In this document: piece after piece, positions 1-13,219 of the stretch
Numbering within the stretch: position 1 is the stretch's first letter
Layout: every line of letters starts with the position of its first letter
Assembly (NCBI RefSeq): GCF_014805625.2
Contig: NW_023998431.1
Span: 5,303,542-5,367,541, forward strand
Direction of reading: 5' to 3'
From: Glossina fuscipes
Lineage: Eukaryota > Arthropoda > Insecta > Diptera > Glossinidae
DNA length: 64,000 nucleotides
Position numbers and translations under genes: made by a program
The notes under the pieces: generated by a model
The model's database searches: none
Told to the model about the DNA's origin: nothing
Seen by the model: only the letters and a program-made list of their open reading frames with translations

Positions 1-1659
1 TATTACTAGAATATTATTAAATAGGGACGCGCAAGCTAAGTTGCAGTTGCTTTAGACAAACATTAGCTTTTTGATATCATTTTAGCTTCTGCTTACTTAC
101 ATATATATATTGATGAAATTCAATAGTATTAATAAGAAAATTTTCGGAAATTAAAAATTACTTGAAGGTACAGAAATAGATAAAACATTCAATATAAGTC
201 AACATGTTAAATGCAAACATAAAAAAAAAGAAACAAAATTGAAAAACTCATTTCATTATCCTCGACATCTCTTAAAACTGAATGTTCAGCTTTTTCGGTG
301 AAATTCTTGCATATTAAGTGACCAATTACATTTTTTATGTACACTAATGCAGTTAAGCAAATTGTCTCTTGTAGGCAATTGAGTCTTCTACAAATGAAAT
401 TAAATTATGTGATTCGTACAATTAATTATCATTTCACATTTCGCTTTCATTCCAGAACTTAATTTTGAAGTAAAAAAAAAAAAGGAAAGAAATGGTCTGT
501 ACACATTTAAGCCCATAATGAAGTAAACTCAACGTAAAAATAAAAATTAAAGAGAAAAAACGAGGAAATTGCTACAGCAAAAAAAATAATTTTAGCATCG
601 CGTACATGATGTACAACGAGAATGAAGATTGCTCGTTAGTATCGAAAAACTAAAAAGATAACATAAAAAAAGCAGCAAAATAGAATGCGCGTATTTTAAC
701 GCGATATAATATTGCCGTAAGGATTTAACACAAGGCGCAGTTACATTGCAAACTTTGGGGGAACCATGTATTATCAGAAAGCTAACCTCACTTTGGTTTT
801 CAGGTGTATTTTCTAAACAGCTGAATACGAACGTGAAAGCTAACTTTCAGTTATGTGATTGCTTCCCTGAAAGGAAGCAAGGCGTCGTTAGGGCTCTAAA
901 GGTCCAAACATAGTAATGCGTCATTTCATTTTTTGGTTTCGTTTTAAATTTTTACGAGACGGGGGGAATTGGGAGACCATACGGTTCTATATGTGCAATA
1001 TAAATGAAGAAACAAAGACAAAAAAAAAAAACGTAGAAGACATAAGGACAGATCTGGAAGCCATTTACGTTGTACCAATTTAAGCTTGTGAAATTTTTAT
1101 ATGTATTTTATGAAAAGTAAAAAAAAAGAGCAACAACAACTGCTTGCTATCAATTTAACATAAATTTGTCCAATCAAATTTTTTAAGCAATCCTTTTGTT
1201 TCGTTTAGCTGCGTGAGTAAAACCCACTATCGCGCTCCTTTTAAACTCTCTTTTTTTAATTTTTTATTTCATTGATTGATCAAAATCCTTGTTTACTTCT
1301 ATACTAATTTCTTTTATTGAAGTTTTTCATAAATTTATAGTTTATATTTGTAGTGATTTCTTTATTTTTGTGGGTCTCAATCCCATATATTGGTTGTTTA
1401 CATTTACATAGAGTTGCCTATCTTTTTTTTTACAAAATAATGTGAGAACGCGACTTCTCATTCTGTTTATCACTTAGAAATAAATTTACCCGAAAAACGA
1501 AATAACGCATCAGTGTGTTAGAATCTTTATTTTATACATAGATTAGTGTAAATTCTATTAATCTATTAATGAATAATTTTTATTTTACAAAATCTTAATC
1601 GATGGCGATCGCACAGAACGAAAGCAATTGCTAATCAAAAAGATTGATTTTAATGGTTT
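1..1659. other. AT-rich intergenic DNA, no gene seen
   Basis: No reading frame, RNA gene or mobile-element protein is recognisable here on either strand. The sequence is AT-rich with many short A and T runs. It lies upstream of the acyltransferase gene and probably holds its distal regulatory DNA, but no specific site can be supported. Confidence 0.5.
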
Positions 1660-1717
1660 TATAAAAGCCAATGCAAATAACATAGAAAATCGTATAATCA
1701 ACAGTCGGCAGTCAGTT
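1660..1717 (+). promoter_or_regulatory. Candidate core promoter of the LPCAT gene
   Basis: A TATAAAAG box lies at 1660-1667, and a TCAGTT match to the fly initiator consensus (TCAKTY) lies at 1712-1717. Both are 340-390 bases before the first in-frame ATG of the LPCAT gene. Their mutual spacing, about 54 bases, is longer than the usual 30. Transcription may therefore start near 1690 from the TATA box or at the separate initiator, and only one of the two may be real. This is inferred from motifs and position only. Confidence 0.3.
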
Positions 1718-2052
1718 CATTAAATAGTAACGGTATTCGTAACAAGAAAGTGCAATAACTTGGCCAATTAATAAAAATTTTTACAGATACAAAAGATATA
1801 CGCTTTTCTCTTGCATACACCTAATCAGCAACCTTTACAAAAGTTTCTACATCATCATATACCTCCGAAGGAACATTGACGGAAGCAATTAAAAAAAAAA
1901 GCACATATAACTAAACAGTATTAAAAACGGTTTTTGTTTTATGATTATTTAAAAGTACACTTAAGAGAAAAATTTAAAATTCATACAAACTTTGAAGAAG
2001 CAACCATATTAAATGTGTATTTTCATTGAGTGCCGAGCTAGGTGCATTACGT

Positions 2053-5000
2053 ATGAAAAACCTTATTAAGTCATTTACTTATCAAATTAAGACCAGTCAA
2101 AGAGAACCAAAGGTCTTAAAAATCGAACATATAGATAAAACCATGACGACTTCTACCATAAAACGCAGGCGCTCCGCTAATATGACGACATCCGTTGAGG
2201 GGGTGCCGTTCTTTAGTAGGAGCCCTTCGGACTCCGATAATTGGATAGCATATCGTGAAGATCATATTAATCCATTTACCCATCGTTTGCATATTAATAG
2301 CCATTTAGCCATGATTAAGGTAAGTGCAAACATATATTACAACTATTCTTAATCTAAATAATCTTTAAGATCGTATCAATAATATATTTCTCATATTAAA
2401 TCGTTGAATCCAATAGAAGTGGGTTGAGTATTTTAAAACAACTCACATATTTGTAATGTATGGTAATATGCCTCTGACACCGCATAAACGAAGCGTGCTC
2501 TTGAGAAGAGTCGATGGTGGAATCGGTTCTTTTTGTATGATGAAAATAGGATTGATATTTCAATATCATGTCGAATACAACGAACTTGTACATATCTTAT
2601 TTCTTAATATTATTAGATCAAGTTCAAAAGTCAGCTAAATTAATTTAGGGCTTGTCTGCCATTAACAACAGTTTTCTAATTATAAATTCTCTTTTGCTTC
2701 GTGACGTGTCCATGTGTGCTCACGATGGCAAACTAGCACAATAGTATTCTTAAATTTGGCGACCAATCCTAATTTTTTTGGTGAAAAGCCGCAAATTTCG
2801 TAATTATTAGGAAATGAAAAAAGTTAGGATTAAGTCGATATACTCACGTTCGCAGAATGGGAATGAGGCTACATTCAGTCTTCGTTAAAACGTCTGCAAC
2901 ATCCAAAAGGCGGCTTTATAAACACTGCAAAGTATATATATATAAATATTCTTGGTCCCTATCCAATTCTAAACTGATTTAAGTGCGCCCTTCTATAGCT
3001 TTGTCTACCCATCTGAGTAATGTTTATGGCAAACTTCCTCCTGGTCGCATTACACTTACACTGACATTAAGACGGCTTAAAATTTGACAAAGGCAGTTGA
3101 ACTCATTGCGTTGAGGTTAGGATTGAAAATGAGTCAAGTTGGTTAAAGGACACGCCTAGAATATAACATAAGCTGAAAGGTACTGTGGTTTCAAAGGCTG
3201 CGGCTAACACAAGAACAACTGCACTAAAGTGGAAAAAATCGACCAAGCAAACCCAATATTAATATTATAGAATATCGAAAGCTAATTTCTTTCGTCAGTT
3301 TTTTTTTTTTTTTTTTTTGGGAGCGGTGGATGGTGGGTACAAAAGATTCGGCCTTAGCCGAATATAATTTTCTTGGTTGTTCTTTTTATGTCAGTTTGTA
3401 ATTATCAAGGTTTCTTGGCCTGCATAAACAAAAGCGAAACTGCATTAGTGTGTAGACGAATATATGTAGCAAAGTACCATTGATTGTTTATATTATATTT
3501 AAAAGTCAACAATTTTCCATTGTTTGCAAATATTAGCAATGATCTTGAACAGATATTCCCAAAATTTGCATTACACTTACGAGATATATGTGACTTTAGA
3601 TGATCTAGTTGCTTATATATTGTAGCACTAGAGAGCTTTGTAAATATACTTTACGTAAATGTTGTACACACTATAAGATCTCCAAAAATTTTTATGGTCT
3701 TTAACGTAAGCCGTTGTTTATTACATTTTTTATTGCCGAAGTTCGTTTTCCTAATCAGCATCATAGTTTATGGTATAAGTAATGATTGGGTTGAGACCGT
3801 CTGAAATACGCTCGGCACATATGCGCTCTTGAACAGTACTGATTTTATTTAGATAGATCTATCACTTTACCCGTCTGCGTGTTTCTCGTTGTGGGAATGT
3901 ATGGTCGCAAAAATTGGGATAAAACTTGAGATTTCCTACATATATGTAGTTCGAATGACCAATGCGTGTGTAGCACAACTCTCGGGAAAAAAAATTAAAC
4001 TAAATGACAGTTTTCTCGAGCGTTTGCTTTATTTCCGTTTCTATGCGCACGTTCCAAAGCGATCGTTTGTATCATAGTGGGTGTGGAGCTTGCTGCCTGA
4101 TGATCAAAAGAAAAAGAATTGATAAAGCTCAGGTTGCGGATCGGGATGATTTACTGAATACATTATTAGCTGTCAAAGAGACTTGTGTCTTCCAAAAATT
4201 GTCGCCGAAAATCGAGCACTTAAGCAGTTGTGTTCAGGACTAAAAATGGGATCGTCCATATTGACGATATTAAAGATTGAGTAAATAAAAAAAAAAGTTG
4301 AAGAAACCAAAATCATTCGATTTCCGTAGATGTACTACTATTAAGATGAAAATTGGCATTTTTCTTGATATAGTTTTTGATAAAATATTAAGATAATGTT
4401 TGCAAAAGCTATTGAAAAATAATTTAAATATCAGCAAGTTTGAATTTTCTCTTTTCAGATTTATATATTAACAGTTGTTTTGTTGCCCCTACGTCTTATT
4501 GGCTGTTTTTTGTCACTGTGCTGCGCATGGGTATTCGCAAAAATTGGCATGCTCGGCCTTTCAGAAGGGCAACTAAATGCAAAACCGTTATTTGGTTGGC
4601 GCAAGTGGGTATTTTTTTAAATAAATCCTCGAAATGGATGAACTAGTCTTCATGTTTGCTCATTTTGCAGACGAGTGCAAAAGATAAGTGCGTTCTTTAT
4701 GCGCATGCTATATGCATGCGGCTCGTTTCATTATATAAGCTATAAAGGGAAATGTGCCGCTGCAAAAGACGCACCTATCTTAGTTGTAGCTCCTCACTCA
4801 TCATATGTGGATTCGATAATAGTGGCTGCTACTGGGCCCCCAGCTATAGTGGCTAAACAGGAAACATCAAATATTCCACTTCTAGGCAGTAAGTTATTAC
4901 GATCTCTTTTAACTTTCTTTTTTATTTATCTATACATAGTTTAGGATATATATATATTATTTTAAATTCTTATATTAAAAAGATACTTTTCCGTTTACGT

Positions 5001-8000
5001 AAAAACAGTGATTTAAAGATTTTTGCAAAAAATTTCTCTGAACATATTTTGCAGCTTATATTGGTTCTTGAAACATATGGCAATAATATCAAATTTTCAA
5101 ATCTTGAGACCTAAAGCATCTTTCAGCTCTTGGATTTCTTGTGATATCGTAAATCTCACAACTAAACGGATTCGCTGAATAATTTAGAAAGGCGCGCTGA
5201 TTAATAATACTCGTTCTGGATTAATCAACCTCAGCATCGGTAGAAAATTAACATCATAAGTAATTGCGGAAACTAAAAATCTTATGTGCTTACTTCGCGT
5301 CAATTTTTTGGTAATTTTGGTTGAATCCTTCTTTCGACTGAGTTCACATTTAAAATTGATGAAGAGATTATAGTACAAAAAAAACTTGAAGGCCAAATTT
5401 AAAATTCTAATAAGTTAAAAATCCCCATATTTTAAAAAGAAAGAGTACATAATCGATGTTTTACTATATATTCGTCGTCGTCGGCTATATTCGTCAGTTT
5501 GGCTGATATTATGCTGTAATCTGACGAGAGAAAAATTAAGAGTAGGTCTTCCATTTTAGATAAAAGTTTGAGGACGTAATTGTGATTTCAACCGACCGCC
5601 AGATATAGCCAAGTCTATCGCGCTGTATACATTAATCACAAATATGTTATATCCGCCTGAGGTGGCGGAGATTTCTCATGACGTTTCTCATTCTCATTTA
5701 TAAACGATACGTAACATTAATATTTCTAATACAATCTTTGGCTTGTGTAAAAAAGATGCAAAACACCACGCGTATAATTTTCTCCCGAATATTTTCGATC
5801 ATACTATGTACGTTGAATAGTGTATTTTTCTTTGAGTCAGGTTGGCCTCGAAGTCATTTTCGACATGCTTATTTTTGCTATATCTCGTGTACGCTTTGTC
5901 ATTCAAGAGATTCATCATAAATTGTGAACTATTCATGAATACCTGAATTTTTTATATCCAACACCGAAGGACGAGGGCTATATTTATTTTGTCAAAACGT
6001 TTATAACGCCAAGAAGGAAGGTTCAGAGATCCCATAAAATGTATATACACATATATAGCGCCAAAAACTAAGCATGTACGTTCGTCCGTCCGTTCCTTGT
6101 CTGTGTAATGTACGTGATAAACAATCTCCTTGTCTCAAAAACGAACCTGTTGGCTTCAAATTTGGCAAAAACATTGAAAATTCTTGCATATGAGTTCGTA
6201 TTAAGAAGTGAACAAATCTGTTAAATGACACGACCACAGTACAACATTTTCGTTTTTTATTCGTTTGTAATTACAAACTATAACAGAAATAACTAAACAA
6301 ATTTGCACGCATATTCCATGAGTGGTGCTGCAAAACCTGTGGAATTAATCCGCATATCCACAAAAAGTTGCAAGTAATTTTTTTCATTTTTTTAATGTTT
6401 TCCTGCTTATAAGGGATAAACAATAAAATATTATTCGAAAATAATTATGGTGGACTCGACGACGTGGAGGGTTCGCTTTTCTGAGCAGTATAATTAATTA
6501 GGTATCAAATAAAAGGACTTGGAGAGTAGAATACGACAAGCTAAGTATGTTCATTTTAGATTAAATATCGCGAACATCGCGACGGAATACGTCGGATAAC
6601 GGCGACGAGGTACGAAAGATTTGGTCGCGTCCGAATATATTTTTCAGCTCGGTTTTTTTTTTTATTTTTTAATAAAAACCTAGATTCTTTGTTGCAGGCG
6701 CTATGGGAAAATCTACAGCGAATGTTCGCGTGACACGAATTCCTTTTGCACTTTTCCTTTCGTCGTATATAAAAAAAGCTCTGAAAATGGTTTGTTAATT
6801 GTGGATGTGTTGTGTCGACCGATGTGTGTTTGATGCAATTTTTTTTTTGTTTGGATGTGTGATCAGGAATTAGGAGGATATTTGTGAACATTCAACTTTT
6901 TCTCTTAATTTCTTCCTTCCAACATTCACAAGTCTTCCAACATTAGATTACAAAGAGATACGGAAGAAAAAAAACATCTTCCTTCGGTGTTGGCTATTAA
7001 AATGATTGATATGAGTGCGTGTGATCGATGTTCACGCTACTTTTTATAAATTTTCACGCTTTTGTAGCTGTTAAGGGTAAGTAACACACATCTCCAAATT
7101 GATTGCGCAGTCATTTCAAAGTCCTATACGCCACGTTTTAGCCATCTGTCTCAATTGTTGTCATTTTGAGCGTTCCAAACGGAGACAACATTAAGGCTGG
7201 TTAAAGTTATATATATACGCGTATATACATGTGCCAAAATGTACACAGGATTTGAATTCAATAGAAAAAAGAGTTGTGTTTTTTAACTGTAATCTTTTTA
7301 TTGAATCATAATATGTTAGTCTCATAGCTATTCAGCATATCAGGCAAATGGCTTCGACGGGCTTGCTGGCCCGTACGCCCTATTTTATCGAAATTTTCCA
7401 TGACCATTTTGATTAATGATGATGCCGCTTGGAATCTTCTGCTTTAATGTGATATACATATTTTTTATGTATATATATGTATATTTTATATAGTATGTAG
7501 AGTGTATCAATTCTCGCCTGTTCTAACCAGACTTGCATGTGTGGTGCTCGTTTCTCGTAGCGTAATGTCTGCAGGAATATATTCAATATTTATTCTAACG
7601 TTTTTAATAACTTAAAGCAAATCTGGAAAAACTTAACAAACGGGTTTGTGAGACATCAACTCAAGTTGACATATGAAAATCGCAGAACTTTTTTCTTAAC
7701 TGTGATTAGCAGGTAAATGAACCGCTAAGAATCGTTTTTATTTCGCGTTTTTATTTGACGGAATTTCATATCAATATTTTTTACTTATTCATAATTAATT
7801 GTTATAAATAAAATATTAGTTCCTCGAGATTTTTTCAGTTACTATTTTTCAGTTACAATTTTTCAGATAATATTCAAGAATTTAAACAATTTATCAACTT
7901 ACGACAGACATGTTATAATAGACATCACGCTGATAAGTAATGCACGATTTATGTGATCGTGAGAAAAGAAAATAAAAACAAAATAAGCATACGAATATAA

Positions 8001-9572
8001 GGATTTTTCTAAAATAAAAACAATTAATGATTTTAAGTCCTATAAAAAATTGAAAAATGTATTTATTATAAAAATACTGAGAACATGATTTTTAAATATC
8101 TTTGAAATGTTTAGAAATCATAACGTTTGCTCAACCCATTTATGTGCAACGCGAAGATTCGAATTCTCGGCAGAATACAGTGCGTACAATAGTGGAACGA
8201 GCTCGCTCAGAAGACGATTGGTCCCATGTTATTATATTTGCCGAAGGTACATGTACAAATCGTAAAGCATTAATTAAATTTAAACCTGGCGCTTTTTATC
8301 CGGGTGTGCCTGTGCAACCAGTTTTATTGAAGTACCCCAATAAATATGATACTTTTACTTGGACTTGGGACGGTCCAGGAGCGTGAGTTGTTGTTTATAA
8401 ACTAATACCGAAATATGAATATTACATATGTTAGAATTATTTTCATGCAATAGATTAAAATTACTATGGTTGACGCTGTCTACTTTTTATAATAATTGCG
8501 AAATTGAATATTTACCAGTTTATTATCCTAATGAAGATGAAAAAGCTGACCCCTTTCTATATGCCGAGAATGTGCGAGCTGTTATGGCAAGGTATATTCT
8601 CTTTCCGTTTTTTGTTTCGTTCTTCTTTTCTTTCTTTTCGTAATATAACTTTAAACTGAACATGCTGAACTATTAATAGAGCTTTGGGTGTGCCTACATC
8701 GGAATATTCGTTTGAAGATGTTGTCATGATGACGAGGGCGCGTAGTTTAAATGTACCCTGTTCGGCCGATATCATTGAAATTGAGAGATGTCTTTTTCAT
8801 CTAGAGTAAGTAAAAATGATTGTAACCATTTATATTAAATTTTAAGGAAATGGTCTTTTGCAGTTTTTTGAATTCAAGTCGTGTCTTGAAATTAGCGGGG
8901 AAATATTCATCTATTCAAAATAGACATAAAATGGATATTACAAGGTTTTCCGAATTTCTTAATATTAGTACAACAAATGCCCATTTACATAAACTATTTG
9001 CCAGCTTGGATTATGTTAGTATCCGTATATAAATATATAAGCCTAATTTATTTATTCACTTTCTTCGCAGAAACATACGGGTGCAATTAATTTAAAAACT
9101 TTTTTTTTAAGTGCATTATTCTGCATTTTTAAAAGTAGTGATACCATGGAATTTTTAAGAGCCGTATCGACAGTGAGTATTCATAAAGCAAATACCGGAG
9201 GGAGTCGATTATTCAATAAACAAAAAATAATAAATAAATAATAATATAAATATGTCACGTTTATCTTAATAGCTTTATGCCTCAGGAAATACGGATCAAC
9301 TGACCCGTGAACAGTTTTTTGCTATATTAAAACATTGTGATAAATTATCTAAGAAAAAGCTGACGACTTTATATTTAAGAATAGAGGAATTGAAACCGGG
9401 AAACAGGATAACATTCGGTAAGTAGGTCTATTTAATTGCAAATATTTGAAACTTTCTTTTCACATATTTCTTTTTTCTGTCAGACGACTTTGAGAACTAT
9501 ACTCGCAATCATGAAGAATATAAATTTTTATTCAAAAAACACGAACATATACAAATGCGCCTTAAAAAATAA
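2053..9572 (+). CDS. LPCAT: Lysophosphatidylcholine acyltransferase (LPCAT1/2 type), 10 coding exons
   Basis: The enzyme transfers acyl groups from acyl-CoA to lysophospholipids (Lands cycle) at ER and lipid-droplet membranes. Coding exons: 2053-2319, 4459-4604, 4671-4888, 8115-8382, 8454-8591, 8680-8805, 8864-9014, 9071-9172, 9273-9417 and 9484-9572. All junctions are GT-AG with consistent phase, giving 549 aa against about 530-545 in the family. Exon 2 encodes a hydrophobic membrane segment. Exon 3 carries acyltransferase motif I, HSSYVD (His about 180). Exon 4 carries EGTCTN (Glu about 254), then FKPGAF and VPVQPVLL, all hallmarks of the family. Exons 7-10 match the C-terminal EF-hand-like region, whose loops look degenerate (for example SLDYKHTGAIN). 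The protein ends in MRLKK, a basic tail but not a canonical KKXX signal. A downstream in-frame ATG at 2143 would give 519 aa, so the start is uncertain. The ortholog is Drosophila CG32699. Confidence 0.93.
2320..4458 (+). other. LPCAT intron 1
   Basis: The donor is GTAAGT at 2320 and the acceptor is TTTTCAG ending at 4458. The intron contains a dispersed family-B repeat at about 2940-3385, including an 18-base T run near 3300. Short open frames near 3890-4240 have no recognisable similarity and no support as exons. Confidence 0.7.
2940..3385 (+). repeat. Dispersed repeat, family B (partial)
   Basis: It shares with copies near 6000, 16400, 22450 and 60540 the block resembling GTCTGTGTAATGTTTGTGGTAAAC, followed by CTCCTGGTCGCA, a GAAAATGAGTCAA block and GGACACGCC. 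It ends in GATTCGGCCTTAGCCGAATATAATTTTCTTGG. No coding capacity is seen. It is 5'-truncated relative to the fuller copies. Confidence 0.6.
4889..8114 (+). other. LPCAT intron 3 (3.2 kb)
   Basis: The donor is GTAAGT at 4889 and the acceptor ends ...ATGTTTAG at 8114. A codon split across the two exons (A+AA) keeps the acyltransferase frame. The intron contains a family-B repeat at about 5950-6660. The rest shows nothing recognisable. I saw no alternative exon carrying acyltransferase motifs. Confidence 0.75.
5950..6660 (+). repeat. Dispersed repeat, family B
   Basis: It starts with the ACACCGAAGGA block shared with 22435 and 60530, then ACGTTTATAACGCCAAGAAGGAAG, GTCCGTCCGTT, CTTCAAATTTGGCAAAAACATT and TATCAAATAAAAGGACTTGGAGAGTAGAAT. 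It ends near CCGAATATATTTTTC. The same blocks recur in the same order in the copy at 16388-17050. Confidence 0.65.
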
Positions 9573-9722
9573 TACGCAACAGTATCTTTATTATTTAATT
9601 TTATTCTATCCTCTTCATGTAATCACAAATATATCTTTATCTGCTTACTATATGAATTAAGAATTTAAATTAAGCTTTAATACGCAATTGTAACAAACAA
9701 AAAATCTCTATATTAATGTGAC

Positions 9723-9727
<5 letters not shown>

Positions 9728-9755
<28 letters not shown>
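9728..9755. repeat. 28-base A homopolymer
   Basis: An uninterrupted A run about 155 bases after the LPCAT stop codon, probably in the 3' UTR or just beyond it. Confidence 0.9.
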
Positions 9756-9756
<1 letters not shown>

Positions 9757-10071
9757 TACCTTTCATAAAACGCTTATATACTTAAAATGTATCTATTTTA
9801 ATTTCTATTCTTTTATAAAGTTTATTTTTACTTAACATAATATAATGGAAATAATTTTCATTATTTGTACTGCTTTCTTTAACTGCGTGTATAAAATTTC
9901 TGTAGATAACTTTAAACTTTTATATTCAGGTACCTCACAGTGTGTTGAATTATACAAACACATTCATTTATTTATAATTTACTTTCGTTCTTATTCATTC
10001 TTATCAAATGTGATATTTTTTGTTTCTATATATTTAAATCTAATACAGTTTAGGAAATACTAATTGTGTGC

Positions 10072-10077
10072 AATAAA
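10072..10077 (+). promoter_or_regulatory. Candidate polyadenylation signal of LPCAT
   Basis: AATAAA lies about 500 bases after the stop codon at 9570-9572. Other AATAAA-like hexamers occur in this AT-rich stretch (for example near 10163 and 10422), so the true 3' end is not fixed. Confidence 0.3.
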
Positions 10078-10989
10078 TAAGTCAATTATTATATACAAGG
10101 ATAGAAAGAAACGAAATATATATAAAACAAATAATAATAGTAACAAAAAAGAGAAAAAAAAAATTAAATAAATTTCCCATTCGGCCAAAATGAATATGAA
10201 CTTTTTATGAGAACATATAATATTTTTATAAATGTATTTTAAGACTTTGAAAATCTGAAACCACTGCACTGACGATATTTATTAAGCTTTTATTTTTTTA
10301 TTATTGTTTTCTTTTTTTCGATAAATTTCGTACTTATGATATTTTCAAGTAATTTATTCATTTGTGTTTTTGTTGCGTTAATTTAGAGAGAAATTACATT
10401 TTAATCTCAATATTTATTTTTAAATAAAGCAATTTAAAAAAACAAGAAAATATTTTCAGCGTATTGATTTTAATATATTACGGAATAGATTGCCAGTCAT
10501 CAATGTTCTTAAATTTTGCCGTTTTTGCACGGTTCAAACGTATACTTTCAAAGAGTGTTTTTAAAAAGTTTAAAAAACCAAAACTAAAATTAAAGCATTT
10601 CATAAAACCCTTTTTGATGATGATAACTTTTTTTAATAAGTTTTTCGTTCTTAAAAGCTAAAAAATTATATCGTTTTGTATTAAAAATCAGGAAATTTTG
10701 ATCAATTACTGACTTATTCAAATAAATAAGAACATTATAGCCGGACAAGGCTGCCATTCGATACCATACACCGTCTCGTCTAACACAGTTATTCATTCGT
10801 GTTGATTATTATTAGACACAAAAAAATTATCCGTTATTTTCCCGCAAGGGCATACTTTTCATGAAAGACCGCGTATTGGAGTATGCCCAAAAGATTGGGC
10901 ATGGCGTGATCCAAATTTAGCGAAATTAGTTTCCTCCATAGACTTTGTCTCCGTATAAGGGTCTGCTTTTCATGATAATCCCTATCTAC

Positions 10990-11740
10990 ATGTGGACAAA
11001 TTTTCATTATAAAATATTAAGTTTAAACCTTTTTCTAAAGAGCTTTTTGTGGGGTCCAAAACCCATTCGGTTGAAATTTGGTCCATTTGATTTTTATGTC
11101 AAATTACTATCATGAACAAATTTTCATCAGAAAACATTAACAATGAAGCTTTTTTGGCATATAAGGGTCTACATTTCCTGAGAACCTTTTATATGCGATG
11201 TTATTCATAAAATAGACCTTCCTGGTCCAAATTCGGTAAGATTGATTTCTTCCCCAATTTACTATTATGAACCAATTTTCAACATGAAATGTTAAAAATT
11301 AGATCTTCTTACCATATAAAGATCAGTTTATGTAGAAACAGTTATCCGAGAATCGGTGTAAAAAATTACGCCAGCAGAACGAAGTTTTTCGTACCAATTT
11401 AGAATGTCGAAATACTATCACTGAGCGACTTTTCTTGAGTAATTCTAAAAATTGCGCTCTTTTTCGTATAAATTGAGGGGTTGTATGGGAAGTGATCAAA
11501 AAAGTAGACCGACCACAACCAATTTTATTAGCGCTTGCCCCTAGGTCAAAGCAAGTCAGTGTACGAAATCTTATCAAAATATCTGATAAATTACGACTTG
11601 TAGGTTGAACACAAAAATACGTGGATAGACATCAGATGTACAGACAAGCTTAAATCGGTATAATAAAAGATGGATCTACCTTTATATCTTCTGGGTGTTA
11701 CGTACATCCGCACAAATATAATATAAATATAAATATTCGT
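10990..11740 (+). repeat. Dispersed repeat, family A
   Basis: Near-identical in long blocks to 17500-18270. Shared parts include CTTTTTCTAAAGAGCTTTTT, GTGGGGTCCAA, CCCATTCGGTT, TTTTATGTCAAATTACTATC and, near the 3' end, GACATC...GACAGACAAGCTTA. It has no open reading frame of note. It is probably a non-autonomous or decayed element. Confidence 0.75.
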
Positions 11741-11785
11741 TTCCTATCTGTGAGACAATTGTTTACTATTACACTACAACGGCTC

Positions 11786-11811
11786 ATATATATATATATA
11801 TATATATATAT
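11786..11811. repeat. (AT)n microsatellite
   Basis: Thirteen or so perfect AT units between family A and family C repeats. Confidence 0.9.
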
Positions 11812-11911
11812 GCGCTGATTTTGTATCGTAAGTAGGGGTATTAAAAGTTAAGTAAGCCTGAGATGCTGATAGTTGTGATTATTCAACTTTTAGTTCGCTA
11901 GGTTTGTTCTT

Positions 11912-12225
11912 CTTTTTATACTCTACACTATTTGTGGTAGAGGGTGAAGTTTACGCGTACGTATGTAAAATAGAAGAGGGCTTAAGATAATAATATAATA
12001 ATAATAATCCCACCTTTTATTATACCAATCGATTCACAATCGTTCTCTGAACCAATCTAAGCTTGTCTGTCTGGATTGGATCAAACCACTTTTTCGACCA
12101 CTTACTGTATAATGCCTTATTTTGAAAAGTCGTTAAGTGAATAACTGTAGGAAGTTAATTGGTGTGGGGTGTTTAATTGTGGGACGCGTTCTACTGTAAT
12201 GTTTTTACTTTTTGTAGAACTACCT
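11912..12225 (+). repeat. Dispersed repeat, family C
   Basis: It begins with CTACACTATTTGTGGTAGAGGGTG and ends with GTGTGGGGTGTTTAATTGTGGGACGCG...TACTGTAATGTTTTTACTT. The same beginning and end recur at 38508-38880 and 46166-46500. It is about 310-370 bp, non-coding, and contains ACCAATCTAAGCTTGTCTGT inside. Confidence 0.65.
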
Positions 12226-12652
12226 TAAGGTTCGATCTTCTCTATTCGTATAAAATAACGCATGTTTTCCGCTTGAATGTTGATAACACTGTTCTTCCAA
12301 TGGCAAAGTCTCTGTTGAAGGGTTCTTTGGGTGTTATTTTGATAATCCTAATATTTATATATTTATAAATCAAATATTGTTTCATTTTATTCTTCGCACA
12401 TTATTCCGTATTGTTCTCAGTTTTATAGCCGTTCAATGACCAGTTCGATGATGCCACACGAACGTTTTTTTAGAGACTCTTTTTAAATGAATATAAATTC
12501 TTTGTAAAGACTTTAGACCATAATCGCCTAGCATGGATTCATTTGACTCGGGCAGCCTTTTCGTAGCGCTCGGAGATACGTTAAAGTTTCGAAGAAAATT
12601 TCTCTTAGATAATGAGTTTTTTTCGCCGTATTCTAGAAGGTTTAAAGGATAT

Positions 12653-12856
12653 ATTAAGACAAGAGATCCGCCTGAGTAGCCGAAGGGGAGGAATCTCGAC
12701 TAGCAAGTCAATGGTCGTGGGTTCGAATCTCAAGTGCGGTAGAGTTTTTAATAAAAGCCGATAGCCTTAGATGCTAGTGCTTTTAAGAGTTTAGTCTTAG
12801 AATTTATTTCTGTGGCGAAATTAATAATAATAATAATAATAATAATTAAGACAAGA
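12653..12856 (+). mobile_element. tRNA-derived SINE with intact target-site duplication
   Basis: The body is 12665-12844, flanked by a perfect 12-bp direct repeat ATTAAGACAAGA at 12653-12664 and 12845-12856. It contains a pol III A box TAGCCGAAGGG (12677-12687, matching TRGYNNARNNG) and a B box GGTTCGAATCT (12720-12730, 10 of 11 to consensus). CCGC near the start can pair with GCGG just after the B box, a relic of a tRNA acceptor stem. A tRNA-unrelated body of about 70 bases follows, then a (TAA)n tail. Two further family members lie at about 57300-57486 and 63690-63770. The intact duplication suggests a fairly recent insertion by LINE machinery. Confidence 0.85.
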
Positions 12857-13219
12857 ATAAACAAATAATGATGAAAAATTTCTTCTTCAACAAAAACTTC
12901 TTCGCTCTATCGATTATCACATATGGTTATCATTTGGAAATTAGAAGTTGGAAGCTTAATATGATTACTTCAATAAATGGAAAATCAATATCAATCAACT
13001 TAAATGAAACCCATTATATAATTCCATATAAAAAATTCCTCTAGAAACTGCCGCCCACTTTTGTAATACTTTTAGCATCTACTTGGGATTCAAAAATAGT
13101 GTTAAATGTAGTTCTTTGCAGGACCGTAAGTTTAAGGCAGCGTATAAGAATTAGTAGAGCAATGTCAAATAGGGGGTTGCCTCTAAACAATTGGAGTAAA
13201 GGTTAGTTCAGTGCGTTCT

